DNA from: Glandiceps talaboti
Lineage: Eukaryota > Hemichordata > Enteropneusta > Spengelidae
Assembly: GCF_964340395.1 (NCBI RefSeq)
Contig: NC_135550.1
Coordinates: 806,001-870,000, forward strand
DNA length: 64,000 nucleotides
Direction of reading: 5' to 3'
Shown here: in pieces, positions 1 through 11,053 of the stretch
Numbering within the stretch: the stretch's first letter is position 1
Layout of the letters: each line of letters opens with the position of its first letter
The notes under the pieces: generated by a model
Seen by the model: only the letters and a program-made list of their open reading frames with translations
What the model was told of the DNA's origin: nothing
Database searches by the model: none
Translations under genes and position numbers: made by a program

Positions 1-435
1 ACATGTGCTAACATGAACTATTTTTGTCCGAGGTCGTTTGTTGGTTCTATTTCTATCACGGCACATACAGAGTTTCCAAAGATGAACTATTTGCACCAAA
101 TCTTATTTTTGATTACAACTAATATAACTTTATAAGGGGTGTAATTAACCTTATATCAGTATCGGACTCCATGCATCATATACACGATAATCCTAAACGT
201 TCAATGCCATAGTACTTGCCCGTTGTGCTTCTAGTCACTATTGGTAGTCATAGATTCGAAAGGTATTTTGGCCCTACACTTGGATTATGCTAGACGCTAT
301 TTGGGGCCCTCTCCATCTGAAACGGTGATCAAAATCGCACATTTGTTTCAAGTTTGTTTTAGAATAAGACTGGAGTCAGAATTTATGGCAGGGGAGAAAT
401 TGGGGAGGGGCATGGAAAAAATTCAATTCTGATGT

Positions 436-438
<3 letters not shown>
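1..438. other. No recognisable gene; AT-rich unique-looking sequence
   Basis: I see no convincing coding region or repeat here. A 63-codon frame at 241-432 has no recognisable motif and ends at the CT microsatellite, so I treat it as chance. Confidence 0.5.

Positions 439-503
<65 letters not shown>
439..503. repeat. (CT)n microsatellite
   Basis: An uninterrupted CT dinucleotide tract of about 64 bp, the first of three long CT/GA tracts in the window (the others are near 24.4 kb and 52.5 kb). It carries no coding information. Confidence 0.97.
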
Positions 504-505
<2 letters not shown>

Positions 506-1080
506 TTTTTGAACATTCAAACCTCAGGAGCAGTCGTTTACCTTGTACGATTGCAACATTGTTCACTTCATTTACCTACATACATTTAATTATGAGGCAG
601 TCGATAGCCAAGCGAATGTGTGTGTCCACCAAAATATCTCTGTATAAGTTAAAATGTAGGTAATATAGCCAAACACATGTATAATAATGTATTGGAGGTA
701 AAATTAAGTACTCCATGGCATTCGGTAATGTGTATGGTTTGAAATTTCATGCCCCTAATTGGCCTCCTACATGTCCTTACTTTCAAAAAAAAATTATTAC
801 CGTGGGCTCCACACCCTCCCCACTATCTATCATAAGGGATGCTGTTTCTGCCCAAAATCAAGATTGAAAGATAAAACTCTGCTGACTAAGTATTTCCAAG
901 TACAGGTTACAGCCCAATGCGAGAGCTTTTTCGCAAAGCCGATATCTGTTTGTAAAGAAATCTCTCATTGTTATGTATGGACGCTGCAGTTGATTTCCAC
1001 TGTAAGTTTCATGTAGTGTACCATACTGTACATCTCTGAAGTAGAGGGTTAGGGTACTGTAAAATGACACATTATAATAT
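504..1080. other. No recognisable gene
   Basis: Short opposing frames at 759-1016 (+) and 858-1070 (-) show no domain, signal peptide or family motif. I regard this stretch as non-coding. Confidence 0.45.
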
Positions 1081-1083
1081 GAG

Positions 1084-1225
1084 TAGTAGCGGGGGGGGGG
1101 GGGGGGGCTACGAAAATTCTTGGGTTCATATCGGGAGGGGGCATGAACTTATTTGAGAGTGCGATGGGGGGGGGGCGGCTGTGAAAAAAAGTTTGACCAA
1201 AATAATTCCCCCCAGGCCCCCCTGC
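1084..1225. repeat. G-rich low-complexity block, similar in style to the 18.3-kb TIR element
   Basis: Runs of G at 1090-1107 and 1166-1175 and a C-rich stretch at 1208-1220 are separated by short AT-rich spacers. The pattern resembles the G-run-containing repeats at 18.33-18.64 kb and 60.88-60.94 kb. Homology is suspected from style only. Confidence 0.4.
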
Positions 1226-1273
1226 CGGCCTAAATGGAAAGGAAGATATCACAGAAGCCAGCGATCGTTAGTA

Positions 1274-1727
1274 CATTACCCTGTCAAGACAACTGAACTG
1301 TACTCATATCTCCAATCGTGTAGTTTCGCCCATTACCCCATCATAACAACTGAACTGTACTCATATCTCCAACCGTGTAGTTTCGCCCATTACCCCATCA
1401 TAACAACTGAACTGTACTCATATCTCCAACCGTGTAGTTTCGCCCATTACCCCATCATAACAACTGAACTGTACTCATATCTCCAACCGTGTAGTTTCGC
1501 CCATTACCCCATCATAACAACTGAACTGTACTCATATCTCCAACCGTGTAGTTTCGCCCATTACCCCATCATAACAACTGAACTGTACTCATATCTCCAA
1601 CCGTGTAGTTTCGCCCATTACCCCATCATAACAACTGAACTGTGTTCATTTCTCCAACCGTGTAGTTTCGCCCATTACCCCATCATAACAACTGAACTGT
1701 GTTCATTTCTCCAACCGTTTAGTTCGC
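1274..1727. repeat. 57-bp minisatellite, 8 copies, open in one frame
   Basis: Eight head-to-tail copies of a 57-bp unit, each containing CCATTACCCCATCATAACAA. The middle five are essentially identical; the first and last two carry shared substitutions. Because 57 is divisible by three, the plus frame from 1181 to 1744 stays open and would encode a 19-residue repeat with the core HYPIITTELYSYLQP. The open frame is most simply a by-product of unit length. No signal peptide or family is recognisable. Confidence 0.92.
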
Positions 1728-1749
1728 CCCCCCCCCCCCAGTAAGCTCA

Positions 1750-2640
1750 CATCTCCCATTGACATGAGCAAGTGAAACTGATCGAATATATATTTTACAT
1801 TGCACTTTCATTAAATCGGTATCAAATTGTATTGACAGTATTGAGTGAGTCTACTTGTATGTGGCCTAACCGAAACCAATTACATAACCTAGCATCAAAC
1901 TTAAATCGGACCAAACAGATGGTAATTATGAAGGCTATAGTACAAACGAAATGGTAGACCACAGCCCGGGGACCACAGTATCACAATATACCATGATTCG
2001 TTGCATGATGGGGTTACACCATTTTATACGTTTACTCGACTCATACTCCAATAATACACATGTAACACATGCGTTTATAGCTTTATTTATACTGAACCAT
2101 AATCCTGCATAGTTTTACAGGTACGTATACTGGCACCTATGTATCCTCAAAATAAAATAATACGTGTTATATGCACTATTTCTTTGGTAGTTCTCTAAGT
2201 GTCGTGGCCACGTGTTTTTACTTTTAATATATGTATAGAATAACTACAATGATATGGAAATTAATATTACTATGATTACCCGAGATTTAATACCATACCT
2301 GTGATGTCATATTACCAAACATTGGTATTATACCTATTTATTGCTCTATCACGGAATATTTGAATATTCCTCTGGTTCTCGTTTGGCACAGGACGATGTA
2401 CTAAAACTAAATAAATCTTTCAGGTGCTAATATTCAAATTAGTTATTTTGGGGGCAGAGACAATCGTGTATGTTTTTTGATGTGTTGAGTAATATGCAAA
2501 CATACTTCTTATTACACAATAACATAAAAGCTTTTCAAGACAAAAGGTCAAAGATTACGAACAACATGAGAGGGGTGTATATAGACATCGCCAATCTGTA
2601 CATTGCAGAAAAAGTGTATCACCTCTGTTTTCCTCAGTAC
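1750..2640. other. No recognisable gene; AT-rich sequence
   Basis: No long frame, RNA gene or clear repeat was seen. A 61-codon frame at 1772-1957 has no recognisable features. Confidence 0.45.
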
Positions 2641-3312
2641 ACACGTTAACCATAACAAATCGCATATGTCTTATAAAGTTTGTTGATGTACCTTATAGTG
2701 TTAATGAATAATTTGCATAATTAATTATTTTCGGTAATTAGATTATATCTTAAGACTGTATACTTCAATACAATTCCGTACATACGTTAACGATAACAAA
2801 TCGCATATGTCCTATAAAGTTTGTTGATGTACCTTAGTGTTAATGAATCATTTGCATAATTAATGAGTTTCGGTAATTAGGCTATACCTTAAGACTACAT
2901 ACTTCAAATTCAATATACTTTACTACATACATTAAACATAACAATGTCCATGCGCCCTACAAAGTTTGTTGATGTACCTTACAGTGTTAATGACTAATTT
3001 GCATGATTACTGATTTTCAGTAATCAGGATATATCTTAAGAATGCATACTTGAATTTCAATATCATTTAGTACATGTTAACCATAACAAAGTGGGTATGT
3101 CCTATAAAATTTGTTGATATAGCTTACAGTTTTACTGAAAAATTTGCATAATTAACAATTTTCGGTAACTAGGCTGCGCTGTATCTTAATAAAGCAAGCT
3201 TCAAATTTCATATAATATGGTATATATATCAACCATAAGCATAATAATACGCACCTGTCCTATGAACCTTGTTGATACAACTTTTACCTTTAATGAGTAA
3301 GTTGCATAATTA
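2640..3312 (+). repeat. About 145-bp tandem repeat (five copies) with ATTTGCAT in most units
   Basis: Five diverged copies of a unit near 145 bp start at about 2647, 2787, 2933, 3075 and 3225. The unit has the landmarks CATATGTCYTATAAAGTTTG, then GATGTACCTTA, then AATTTGCATAATTAAT. The same family in reverse orientation forms the array at 24.69-25.48 kb, with single pieces near 10.13 kb and 26.5 kb. Dispersed elements with an internal array of 100-200-bp repeats are known in marine invertebrates, for example the pearl/Helitron-related families of bivalves, but class assignment here is inference. Confidence 0.8.
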
Positions 3313-3319
3313 GTGACCC

Positions 3320-3500
3320 CCCTCACGGGAGGCATTCAGTATAAATCTGGTTTGTTTAATAAATGTATGGACATTTAAGTACACCAGCATGGCTCATGAT
3401 TTTCTTTAGTTGTTGAAAACAAGGTGACTCCCCTTTATTCACTTCGTAAATGATGATCCCCCTTCTTTGAGTCCCAAATTGAGGTGAACCCCCCTCTGAT
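3320..3500. repeat. Fragment homologous to the interior of the 18.3-21.1 kb TIR element
   Basis: Matches 20.87-21.03 kb over about 160 bp, sharing TAATAAATGTATGG, CATGGCTCATGATTTT-type sequence and TTTATTCACTTCGTAAA, followed by C-runs. It lacks the terminal GGGAGC repeat, so it is a truncated copy. Confidence 0.7.
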
Positions 3501-4800
3501 GCTCAAAATGGAATTACAGATATGTAATATGTATAGGATCGAATAATGCATGGATTGATGAGATGAAATGAAGTCAATTACTTATAACATATATACAGCA
3601 AAAGCAAAACATATAATATGAGATAAATCCGGTATGTTACTGGTGACACTTACAGGACAGGACAGGACATTGACATAACGGTCTTTATTAATAATATTGG
3701 TCCAAAGCGTTCGCAAGAGTGCGGGCCGTAAATATATACTTCAAGTTATGTCAGTAATTTCAAAGTTTAATAAATGAATATAATGAACCTTCGATGTTTA
3801 CTTTCTCTCAGTTTGTTATCCAATGATGCAACTATTTGAATCGGGGAGATTCACTTTTAGCGTTTTACCTCCAGGTTTTACACAACTCTGAAATCAGTCC
3901 ATATTGTCTGCAGCAATCGATTAAGGTAAGATTATTACGCATGACAAACCGACGAAAGCAGTGACGTCACAGAGCCAAAGAAACGCTCCACATCATGATA
4001 TGTCACAGAACTCCATAGAAACGTAAGGTACTTAATGAAAAGATTTCACGTTTTCTCCTGAATCAAGTTTACCTTCATTAGATAGCTGTCGAAGACTTCA
4101 GGGTGTTTTTGAAAGGGATTGAAGTAGCTTGACGGTTTGAGCGGTTATTCCCCTGTTCGAGTTTTCCCTTTAATATGACTCTCTCGTGTCTTGCTGTTCT
4201 AGATATATAAATTACACTTCCTATCAAAGAATGTAAATGTTCCTTCGTTCAGTTTCTGTTACTTTACGTTAACTTACTTTATAATCTCATTACGCTGGAA
4301 TGATGTATCTACTCTAATGAGCATTCTTGCCTTCTCTACTGAATAAACTTGTTTTCGCCATGACTTCACTATTTCTTAGGAAAGTAAATATGTATCATAT
4401 TAATAGACAAATGGATTACTACCATTCTCGCAAACCAGAGCTGTTATTTCTTCCTCGACACTGCGAAAATAACATGCGTCTTGGACGGTGCAGTAAAAGA
4501 GGGTGTGATTTACGATGACGATTACTACTGGATACCAAACATATACTTCTGAATTCACTTCACGCATTGCAATTATTATTTCAATGAAGTACATCACTTG
4601 CTCGTTCCTTCAATTACGAAACGCTAATATATGATGAGCTTTAATAAATACAAAACAATATGAAGTACTAGTATATTATTTCTTAATAATGTATACTTTA
4701 AATTTCGTTTATTTTACTTATTTCATCTGTGCGTTGTAACCTTTTAGTAATTCCTCTGGGAATCACAATGTGTTCGAATAAATTACTATAAGACAGTACA
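3501..4800. other. No recognisable gene
   Basis: Unique-looking AT-rich sequence. The frames at 4327-4518 (+) and 4400-4597 (-) overlap on opposite strands and show no motif. A short GGACA repeat lies near 3653-3668. Confidence 0.45.
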
Positions 4801-4814
4801 CATACATACATACA

Positions 4815-4843
<29 letters not shown>
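4801..4843. repeat. (CATA)n microsatellite, left flank of PLE remnant
   Basis: An approximately 40-bp CATA tract. A second CATA tract at 5458-5525 lies on the other side of the PLE fragment, so the element appears to sit inside a pre-existing CATA microsatellite. Confidence 0.95.
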
Positions 4844-4845
<2 letters not shown>

Positions 4846-4852
4846 GCATATG

Positions 4853-4895
4853 CGTCTTACTGGAGTTTTACGCTTCCTCAGCGATCATCAGGCGA
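4853..4895 (-). ncRNA. Degenerate hammerhead-ribozyme-like motif in a PLE terminus
   Basis: On the minus strand the order is CTGATGA (4885-4891), a 4-bp helix II CGCT/AGCG (4880-4883 with 4871-4874), then AAAAC where the conserved core has GAAAC, then AC/GT flanking a short loop and a GTA cleavage-type triplet. This is the arrangement of the minimal hammerhead ribozymes described in the terminal repeats of Penelope-like elements. The G-to-A change in the GAAA box should inactivate it. It lies directly 3' of the PLE fragment at 4896-5457, as expected for a PLE end. Confidence 0.6.
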
Positions 4896-4937
4896 CTGAT
4901 ACAAGTGGGATTGTTTAAGATCGATATGTGCACGTAA

Positions 4938-4975
<38 letters not shown>

Positions 4976-5454
4976 CAAGATGTTCGGACTAAACTATTCC
5001 TTATATTATTACTTACATTGCGGAGGTTTACGTCTGTAGTTGGGGAGGGAATATTTACTTTCATGGCAACATTTGAAGACTAATTCAGATTTTTTGTTCA
5101 GTAGCATGCTCTTATGAGCATTGATTATACATAGATTCTCAGTTAAACAGAGAATACAACTTTTCGTCTCATTTGTGTAAGCAGCCGCTCGCATGACGAT
5201 ATCCCACTCAATATTATATGGTTTCCTTTCCTTCAAATTCCATAATTGTTTGGATATAGCTCTGTGCTATACTGGAGTCTCTTATGAGTAAATTTGAGTT
5301 TGTGGTTTGAGAATCGGTTTAAATGTGTTCTCTGTTATCCCAAAGTACAGTTTTGTGTTGTTGTTATTGGATGTGACTTGTGCCCTGTATATTATGTTGG
5401 TTGATAGACAATTGCCGTTGACCGGACGCTGTTTACGATCTCTACACCTGCAGG

Positions 5455-5457
<3 letters not shown>
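4896..5457 (-). mobile_element. Penelope-like element remnant, GIY-YIG endonuclease end
   Basis: Read on the minus strand, 5457-5282 encodes a Cys-rich stretch (CRCRDRKQRPVNGNCL), then the GIY-YIG-like segment IIYRAQV and LYFGITENTFK. After a frame change, 5236-5009 encodes a block with spaced cysteines, CILCLTENLCII, and LLNKKSELVFKCCHE. This order (Cys motif, GIY-YIG domain, CxxC plus NKxxEL...CxH tail) is that of the C-terminal part of endonuclease-bearing PLE proteins. The reverse transcriptase part is missing and at least one frameshift is present. It matches the same region of the PLE at 22.8-24.4 kb at protein level. Confidence 0.78.
4941..4974. repeat. (TG)n microsatellite
   Basis: A GT dinucleotide tract of about 32 bp lying between the hammerhead-like motif and the coding remnant of the PLE. 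Confidence 0.95.
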
Positions 5458-5487
<30 letters not shown>

Positions 5488-5525
5488 CATACATACATAC
5501 ATACATACATACATACATACATACG
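5458..5525. repeat. (CATA)n microsatellite, right flank of PLE remnant
   Basis: About 64 bp of CATA repeats directly bordering the PLE coding remnant. Open frames through it are low-complexity artefacts. Confidence 0.95.
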
Positions 5526-6110
5526 AACACACACACTGGCTAATCATATGAATATGAACATCTTGACGGATCTCGTGAACATAAAAAAACCCATAACACT
5601 GGTCTCTTATGGAACATTATGTATCCGTAGCTAAATGTTCACTACAATTCAAAGAATCTAGTCTTCTTAATAACGTGTACGATCGTAGACACTCCTCTTT
5701 TAATAATCCATGGATGAACAGATTACAGCAATACTTATCAGTACTTTCCATGACGTATGTGATTTGTTGTATTGTAAATGTACACCAAAGGGTAACAGTA
5801 CACCGAACAAGTTGCTATGAGTCCTTTAAAGCTCGTTTTCATTATCACATTTTAGAAGCAAGTATTTTATGTTCATAATAGATATGATTCTACATCACTT
5901 CAGTCGTTCAGAGTTATTCTGTTATGGTTAAGTCTTTACCAATCACTTCATTAGTTTAATAGGAAAGAAAGTGAACTGTTGTTGAACCGATAAAACTAAC
6001 GAAGACTGCTTAAATATTGTCAGTGCACGTCGTGACTTAAACGTGTCTGTACATAATTGAGGCATCTGTCGGTACCACTGTAATAATGCTTTTTTATCTC
6101 TGGTATGCAA
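5526..6110. other. No recognisable gene
   Basis: An 89-codon frame at 5609-5878 has no recognisable motif, signal peptide or homologue known to me. Confidence 0.45.
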
Positions 6111-6113
6111 TAT

Positions 6114-6199
6114 TGATGGATGAATGAATGAATGAATGAATGTATGAATGATTGATTGATTGATTGAATGAATGAATGAATGAAGGAATAAATGAATAA
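6114..6199. repeat. (TGAA)n / (TGAT)n microsatellite
   Basis: Tandem TGAA units, interrupted in the middle by four TGAT units and ending in degenerate copies. Confidence 0.93.
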
Positions 6200-7425
6200 T
6201 TGAAATTTGTAATTTTCTGACATGTCATTCACTGTTTTTTACGAGAATAGTTTTCACGACTCATACAATGACACACTGTTGATTATACCCATTCAATTAC
6301 TTTCGAATTCTATATTTTTTAAGTTCGATGTTTTCTTATTATTCAGTTCTTCTTTCATTATTAGTGTGATATATGCAGACGACAAGGGATAAGAAAGGTT
6401 GTGAATTAAACCGATAACTTATTAATGACGCTCCATGCAGGCAGACCTACTGCCATTATATTCATTAATCGTTCCATGCACATTTGACAAGTAAATGCAA
6501 AGTTGTACGTTAAACAAAACCACAATATAATTCGATATATGAATTTGAGTGCAAATGTTAACTTATGCCTAGTAAGTATTATCCTGTTAATGTTTGGTGT
6601 TCACACCTAATGCTAGTTATACGTATGTGACGAAGATACGTCGAGTTATATGTGACGATATTAGTCTCCAAAAAAAGCTGATATATGAATATTGCAAGGC
6701 TACAAATTTAACATCAAAGTGATGGATTTCTCTCCAGAATCAGACGCTAAAGTTTATGCATGATTTATTCGTACCGTGGGAAGCATATTCCAACCAGCCA
6801 ACCAACCAACCCACCTACCTACTTTAATAGATTGAACAACCGACGCCATATCCCAACCTACAAACATACCTGTCTTTAGGAGCACTCGTGAATACCAGTA
6901 GTTATATTGCAATGTTTTTATACATATGGCAATAAAGTATCTGAATCTGATTGTGAAGTATTCCCATCAACTTTACAAATATTGATGTAGCATATACATA
7001 TCATAATATTTTCGCGCGATCGTTAACATGAACTCCTAAATTTATGAACGATATAAAAATTGCCGCAACAGAGGATGCAAATTTTGCTTAACTAGAACAA
7101 CCAAGCATGCTACGAACATGTCTGTACATTTAATGGAATGCAGTACGCAAAACAAAGACGCACTCATTTCATTTTTCAGCAGAAGGTTATTAGTTTGAAT
7201 ATGTCACTGAGTGATGCAAATAGTAAACAATACGTCATACTACAGCGCAAACACGCACTCTGATTGGATGATTGGATGATAAAGTTTAGGCTGAGATGTA
7301 AACAACCGCATTGCAGTCATCAGAGAGGTGCGTGATAGTACGCTCCATAGTATAACGCGAAAGTAATTTTATTTTGAGCATTTTTATACATTCAAAATTG
7401 AATTCGTAGTAGCAGGTGACGTATA
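6200..7425. other. No recognisable gene
   Basis: AT-rich sequence without a supported coding region. There is a short run of CCAACCAACC-type sequence near 6793-6812 and the duplicated GATTGGATGATTGGATGA near 7262. Confidence 0.45.
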
Positions 7426-7427
7426 CG

Positions 7428-7560
7428 TATATTATTTGCCAAATACTGTTCCACATCTTGCTACTCGGGGTCATTTTCCGGTATATAACGGCTCGCCATT
7501 ATTACCGGATAAATGACCTCTCGCAGCAAGATATGGAACGGTATTTGACAAATAACATAT
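7428..7560. mobile_element. Inverted-repeat (foldback/MITE-like) element
   Basis: The arms 7428-7482 and 7503-7560 are reverse complements over about 55 bp with a few mismatches, around a 20-bp loop. Shared landmarks are AAATACYGTTCCAYATCTTG and GGTCATTTWYCCGGTA. No frame is present. Such near-perfect hairpins are typical of non-autonomous DNA transposons, but no target duplication was identified. Confidence 0.7.
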
Positions 7561-7969
7561 ACTCTTATCTAACTCTATTTCCATAGTATTGTGTCTTCAC
7601 AACAAACAACAAAACGATGGAAAAGACCGAGGTAAATCTGAGGGTAAATAAGGACATCTAGCCGCTTTCACCACATCAGATTTTAATCAGATTGTTTAGA
7701 TATCAGAGTACAGTTTCGAAAGTACATGTACATACAAACATATGAATATCTTTGAAATCAAATGCAAGTTCTGAACATTTCCCCATCTATGATTCAACTT
7801 ATAGTTGTTTATAAAAATTTCATTGTTTGGAGTCTTGGTGAATTTGTCAGCCTATTTGAGAATGTGATTTACTCATAAGGGAGGTTAATTATTGTCGGCG
7901 ATTTTAATATTCATATCGACAATCCTGCTAAAAATACTGACTATGTAATAGAGTCAACGATTTTGGGAC

Positions 7970-8014
7970 GGTTATGTGCCAATAAACTACGCCCCCGAGT
8001 TTTTGGCACATAAC
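7970..8014. other. Perfect-stem hairpin inside the LINE endonuclease
   Basis: GGTTATGTGCCAA (7970-7982) is the exact reverse complement of TTGGCACATAACC (8002-8014), and an inner AAACT/AGTTT pair extends the stem. It lies in the foreign segment that splits the LINE endonuclease. Confidence 0.75.
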
Positions 8015-8039
8015 CCTACCGAACGAGTTGTCCATCTTA

Positions 8040-8218
8040 CTTATACTACGGCGTGATTGGCTCAAATCTTTTTCAAAATTTTGTGTAATTTGTTGCATGC
8101 AAATCGAGTGCCGAGCGTAATATAGGTCACACCCCTAAGAAAGAGTGGGTTGTGGCTCCATATAACCAATCGAAAGCAAGGCCTCTGATTGGCCAAGTCG
8201 GTCTAGCCGTAGTATAAG
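8040..8218. mobile_element. 179-bp MITE inserted in a LINE
   Basis: Perfect 13-bp terminal inverted repeats, CTTATACTACGGC at 8040-8052 and its reverse complement at 8206-8218. They extend imperfectly inward with GATTGGC/GCCAATC. There is no coding capacity. It interrupts the LINE endonuclease frame, which dates it as younger than the LINE. Superfamily is not clear; a TA target site is possible. Confidence 0.75.
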
Positions 8219-8759
8219 AAAAGTTCATCGATTACTCGACTCTATGGGACTGACTCAACATGTGATTGGTCCAACACATACTAAGGGCCACACCCTGGAT
8301 CTGATCATCACTAGGGCAGCAGACCCATGTGTTACCAACATCGAATCCGATTGGTTTCTACCATCTGACCATGCTGCTCTTCCTTTCTCATCTGCATTTA
8401 CGCGAGTACGCCCACTGAAATTCAACCGGTTTCTAGAAAATTGGCAAACATCAACATGAGTGAACTCAACAGAACATTACGTCATCGCTGCAACTGGTAG
8501 TTTCTGAGACTGGCTGTTGCCCCCGACTGACCTTGTGAATGCTTACAATAGTGCTTTAACTTCAGTTATTTATGAAGTTGCACCATAATAAAGAGTTCTT
8601 GGATATAATTCGCGCTCACGGAAAGTTCACGGAAGGATTGATTGAGACACGTCAAAATATTCGCCAATTGGAATGGCAATGGAGACCAGATTGAATGCCT
8701 TCCGTAAGGGTATAGTCTTGCAATTTCAGGATTTTATGCAATAAATTTAGCTCTACATC

Positions 8760-10110
8760 TGTGATTTATCAATGAAAGTTAGTTGTCAAAAATGTTGTTC
8801 AAATGCCCGCCTCCTATTCTCAGCACAGGAAAGTTTGCCATCCTCGACTGCACTCAGCTGTCATGATCCTCTACATACCCGGGATATGCACACCCGTTTC
8901 CACAGCAAATAATAAACGAAATTCAAACCCACATAACATTGCTATAATTACGCATCAGTAAGTTTACATATTTCATGGTTTGCATCGTAACAGTTTAACA
9001 ACTTTAATACAGTGAAGTGATACGGTATTATTGCCCTACTTCGTCACTGGGTAAAGTGTATACACTCCTATTTCGACCGACAGACGTACCATCTGCTCCA
9101 AATCCTATAAGTTTCTGCTGCACTAACACCACCATCAGCATGTGCGTGTTGAACTTCCTTCTGTCTCACCACGAGTTTACAAGTCGGTTTGTATACTCAT
9201 CGCATGTAGACTATTTCACAACCTTAAATCACTACGGGAAAATTGTCAAGATTTTGTTGATTTGCGCGCCCTCACTGTCACTATTATATAGAGGTCAAGG
9301 TATAGTCACCATTATTGATACATTGTCACAAAATGTTCTTCGTAGGCTAGGCTAGGCTTGGTCTATTTTCCATATTTTGACCACATACATTTGGGTATAA
9401 ATTGTAGATTATTACACTTGTTAAATATGTGAGAGTGTATTTATTTCCTGAGATACTGAGCTAGATAAATGATTATGTACAAGCCTTGCAACAAAAACAG
9501 TGGTAGTTTGTTATCAGGAGAAATCGGAAAAGAACAAGGTAAAAAGGAGACAGTTCGAGGTCAATATAATACTTCCTAAACTTCTAATCGAAAATCAAAA
9601 AAGATACAATTTCTTTTTATTCATCTGCGCATTAGTATGTGAAATTCGAAAATGATATGTCCATATTTGACGAAATTGAAATGATGATAAATATTTACCT
9701 GTTTGTGAACTCCGCGCCCATTGTAAACCTATTTTAAGGCCAAGAAAAAAGAATTGTTTTCTGGTGAGTTTGCATCACTTAAATACCCTGCCTCGATCTT
9801 CTTTTTTCTTGTGTTTGTCCAGCTAATGCAGAGGGCAGATCCAAGGGAAACACAAAATAACTCTCCCTACATCAATTGCTACTTCAGGGAAGACAACTGA
9901 ACTTGAGAACTAATCATGAACAATTAACACAAACATTTGCGTCATCACACCACTTTAGACAATGTTTCCTGACCAGAAACAACAACTTTCGTTTGTGTGG
10001 CCACCGTGTCTACCGAAATATGCCAATAAATTATTAAAACTAAAAGCTAAAACAATTAATAATATTTTCAGGACAGTTGCGCCTTGGCATCGCAAATGTA
10101 TGTACCAAGC
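8760..10110. other. No recognisable gene
   Basis: A 112-codon frame at 9017-9355 has no recognisable motif. The stretch separates two LINE fragments that may once have been contiguous, so part of it may be inserted sequence. Confidence 0.4.
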
Positions 10111-10119
10111 TATAATGAA

Positions 10120-10345
10120 TTTAAAGCATGTAGTCTTGAGATATAGCCTAGTTACCGAAAACCGTTGATTATGTAAATTGCTCATTAATATTCATGGAAT
10201 GTTTACCAAAACCTAACCAGTTCTTGCCATTACCCTACGGAACACTTCTACAAAATTTCGTTTGAATTGAGCCAGTCGTTTTATAGAAAATGGTGATATA
10301 GACACACACAGACACACAGACATTTCAACCCCTAATATAAAGGTA
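10120..10345 (-). repeat. Single copy of the octamer repeat family with (ACAC/AGAC) tail
   Basis: The start (TTGAGATATAGCCTAGTTACCGA-type sequence followed by GATTATGTAAATTGCTCATTAA) matches the unit of the 24.7-25.5 kb array. It is followed by TTTACCAAAACCTAACCAGTT, which recurs in diverged form at 26.64 kb, and a CACACAGACACACAGAC tail. The non-array flank shared by two loci suggests a discrete element with defined ends. Confidence 0.65.
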
Positions 10346-10577
10346 AAGATCGGGTCTTGTTGTTCATCATGAACAAATCTTTTACTCGGCACAAAACGTA
10401 TATACGATCAAACTGCGTGATGTCCATGCGTCTTACCAAGATTGTAAAGATTCACGAGAACTTGTCAGACCCCGTCTTAGATTCAAGCTTAAACATTCAT
10501 CAGTAATTTACCCGCAAAGTCGTCAAAAGGGAGGATCCCATAAATACCTACTGTATTGATAAAGCAGTGTTTGCACC

Positions 10578-10920
10578 AAGTTGATCCTATTATTACACGC
10601 ATAATTAACTCTTCATTTGCGACATTCATGTAAATCTGCAATTGTACGACCACTGCTAAAGACGCCAGGTCTTGACAAGAATGCCCTGAAAAACTATAGA
10701 CCCATTTCTAATTTAACATATATTTCCAAGCTGATCGAAAACAGCATTATTTCAAATTAATTCATATTTATATGATAACAAACTGTATGCCAAATGTCAT
10801 TCCGCCTACCGAGAGGGTCATAGTACTGAAACTGCACTGGTTCGAGTGTAGAATGACGTGCTGCCTTCTCTTGATGGGCGAAGTGACGTTATCTCCAATC
10901 TCCTCAATAAGAGATCCGAG
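10578..10920 (+). pseudogene. CR1/L2-like LINE fragment: start of reverse transcriptase
   Basis: Across frame shifts the plus strand reads [35 protein letters not shown] and SAYREGHSTETALV. These correspond to the first RT blocks of CR1/L2-type LINEs and align by eye with SAVVTPLIKKPTLDPEFLKNFRPFSNL in the intact element at 36.7-39.0 kb. It ends before the catalytic aspartates. Several stops and shifts mark it as dead. Confidence 0.75.
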
Positions 10921-11053
10921 CTAATTTGAAATGTTGTTACCTAATGTGCTGGCCAACATCTTCGTGCACATAGAGACCTTGACAAACTGACTTAGCCATC
11001 TAATGATCGCAGATAAGTGAAAGTCTACGTTATGGACGTCCTACTTTCTGGTA

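Larger units (their letters stand above)
7840..8714 (+). pseudogene. Decayed CR1/L2-like LINE: endonuclease end and linker
   Basis: Near 7885-7945 the plus strand reads VGDFNIHIDNPAKNTD, the GDFN motif of an APE-type LINE endonuclease. The frame then resumes at about 8222 with LLDSMGLTQHVIGPTHTKGHTLDLIITR and, further on, LPSDHAALPF, matching the last catalytic motif (SDH). The intervening 7945-8220 is foreign: a hairpin and a MITE. Downstream, after frame changes, 8520-8714 resembles the linker that follows the endonuclease (NAYNSALTSVIYEVAP). An RT-start fragment of the same style lies at 10.58-10.92 kb and may be the rest of this copy. Confidence 0.72.
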
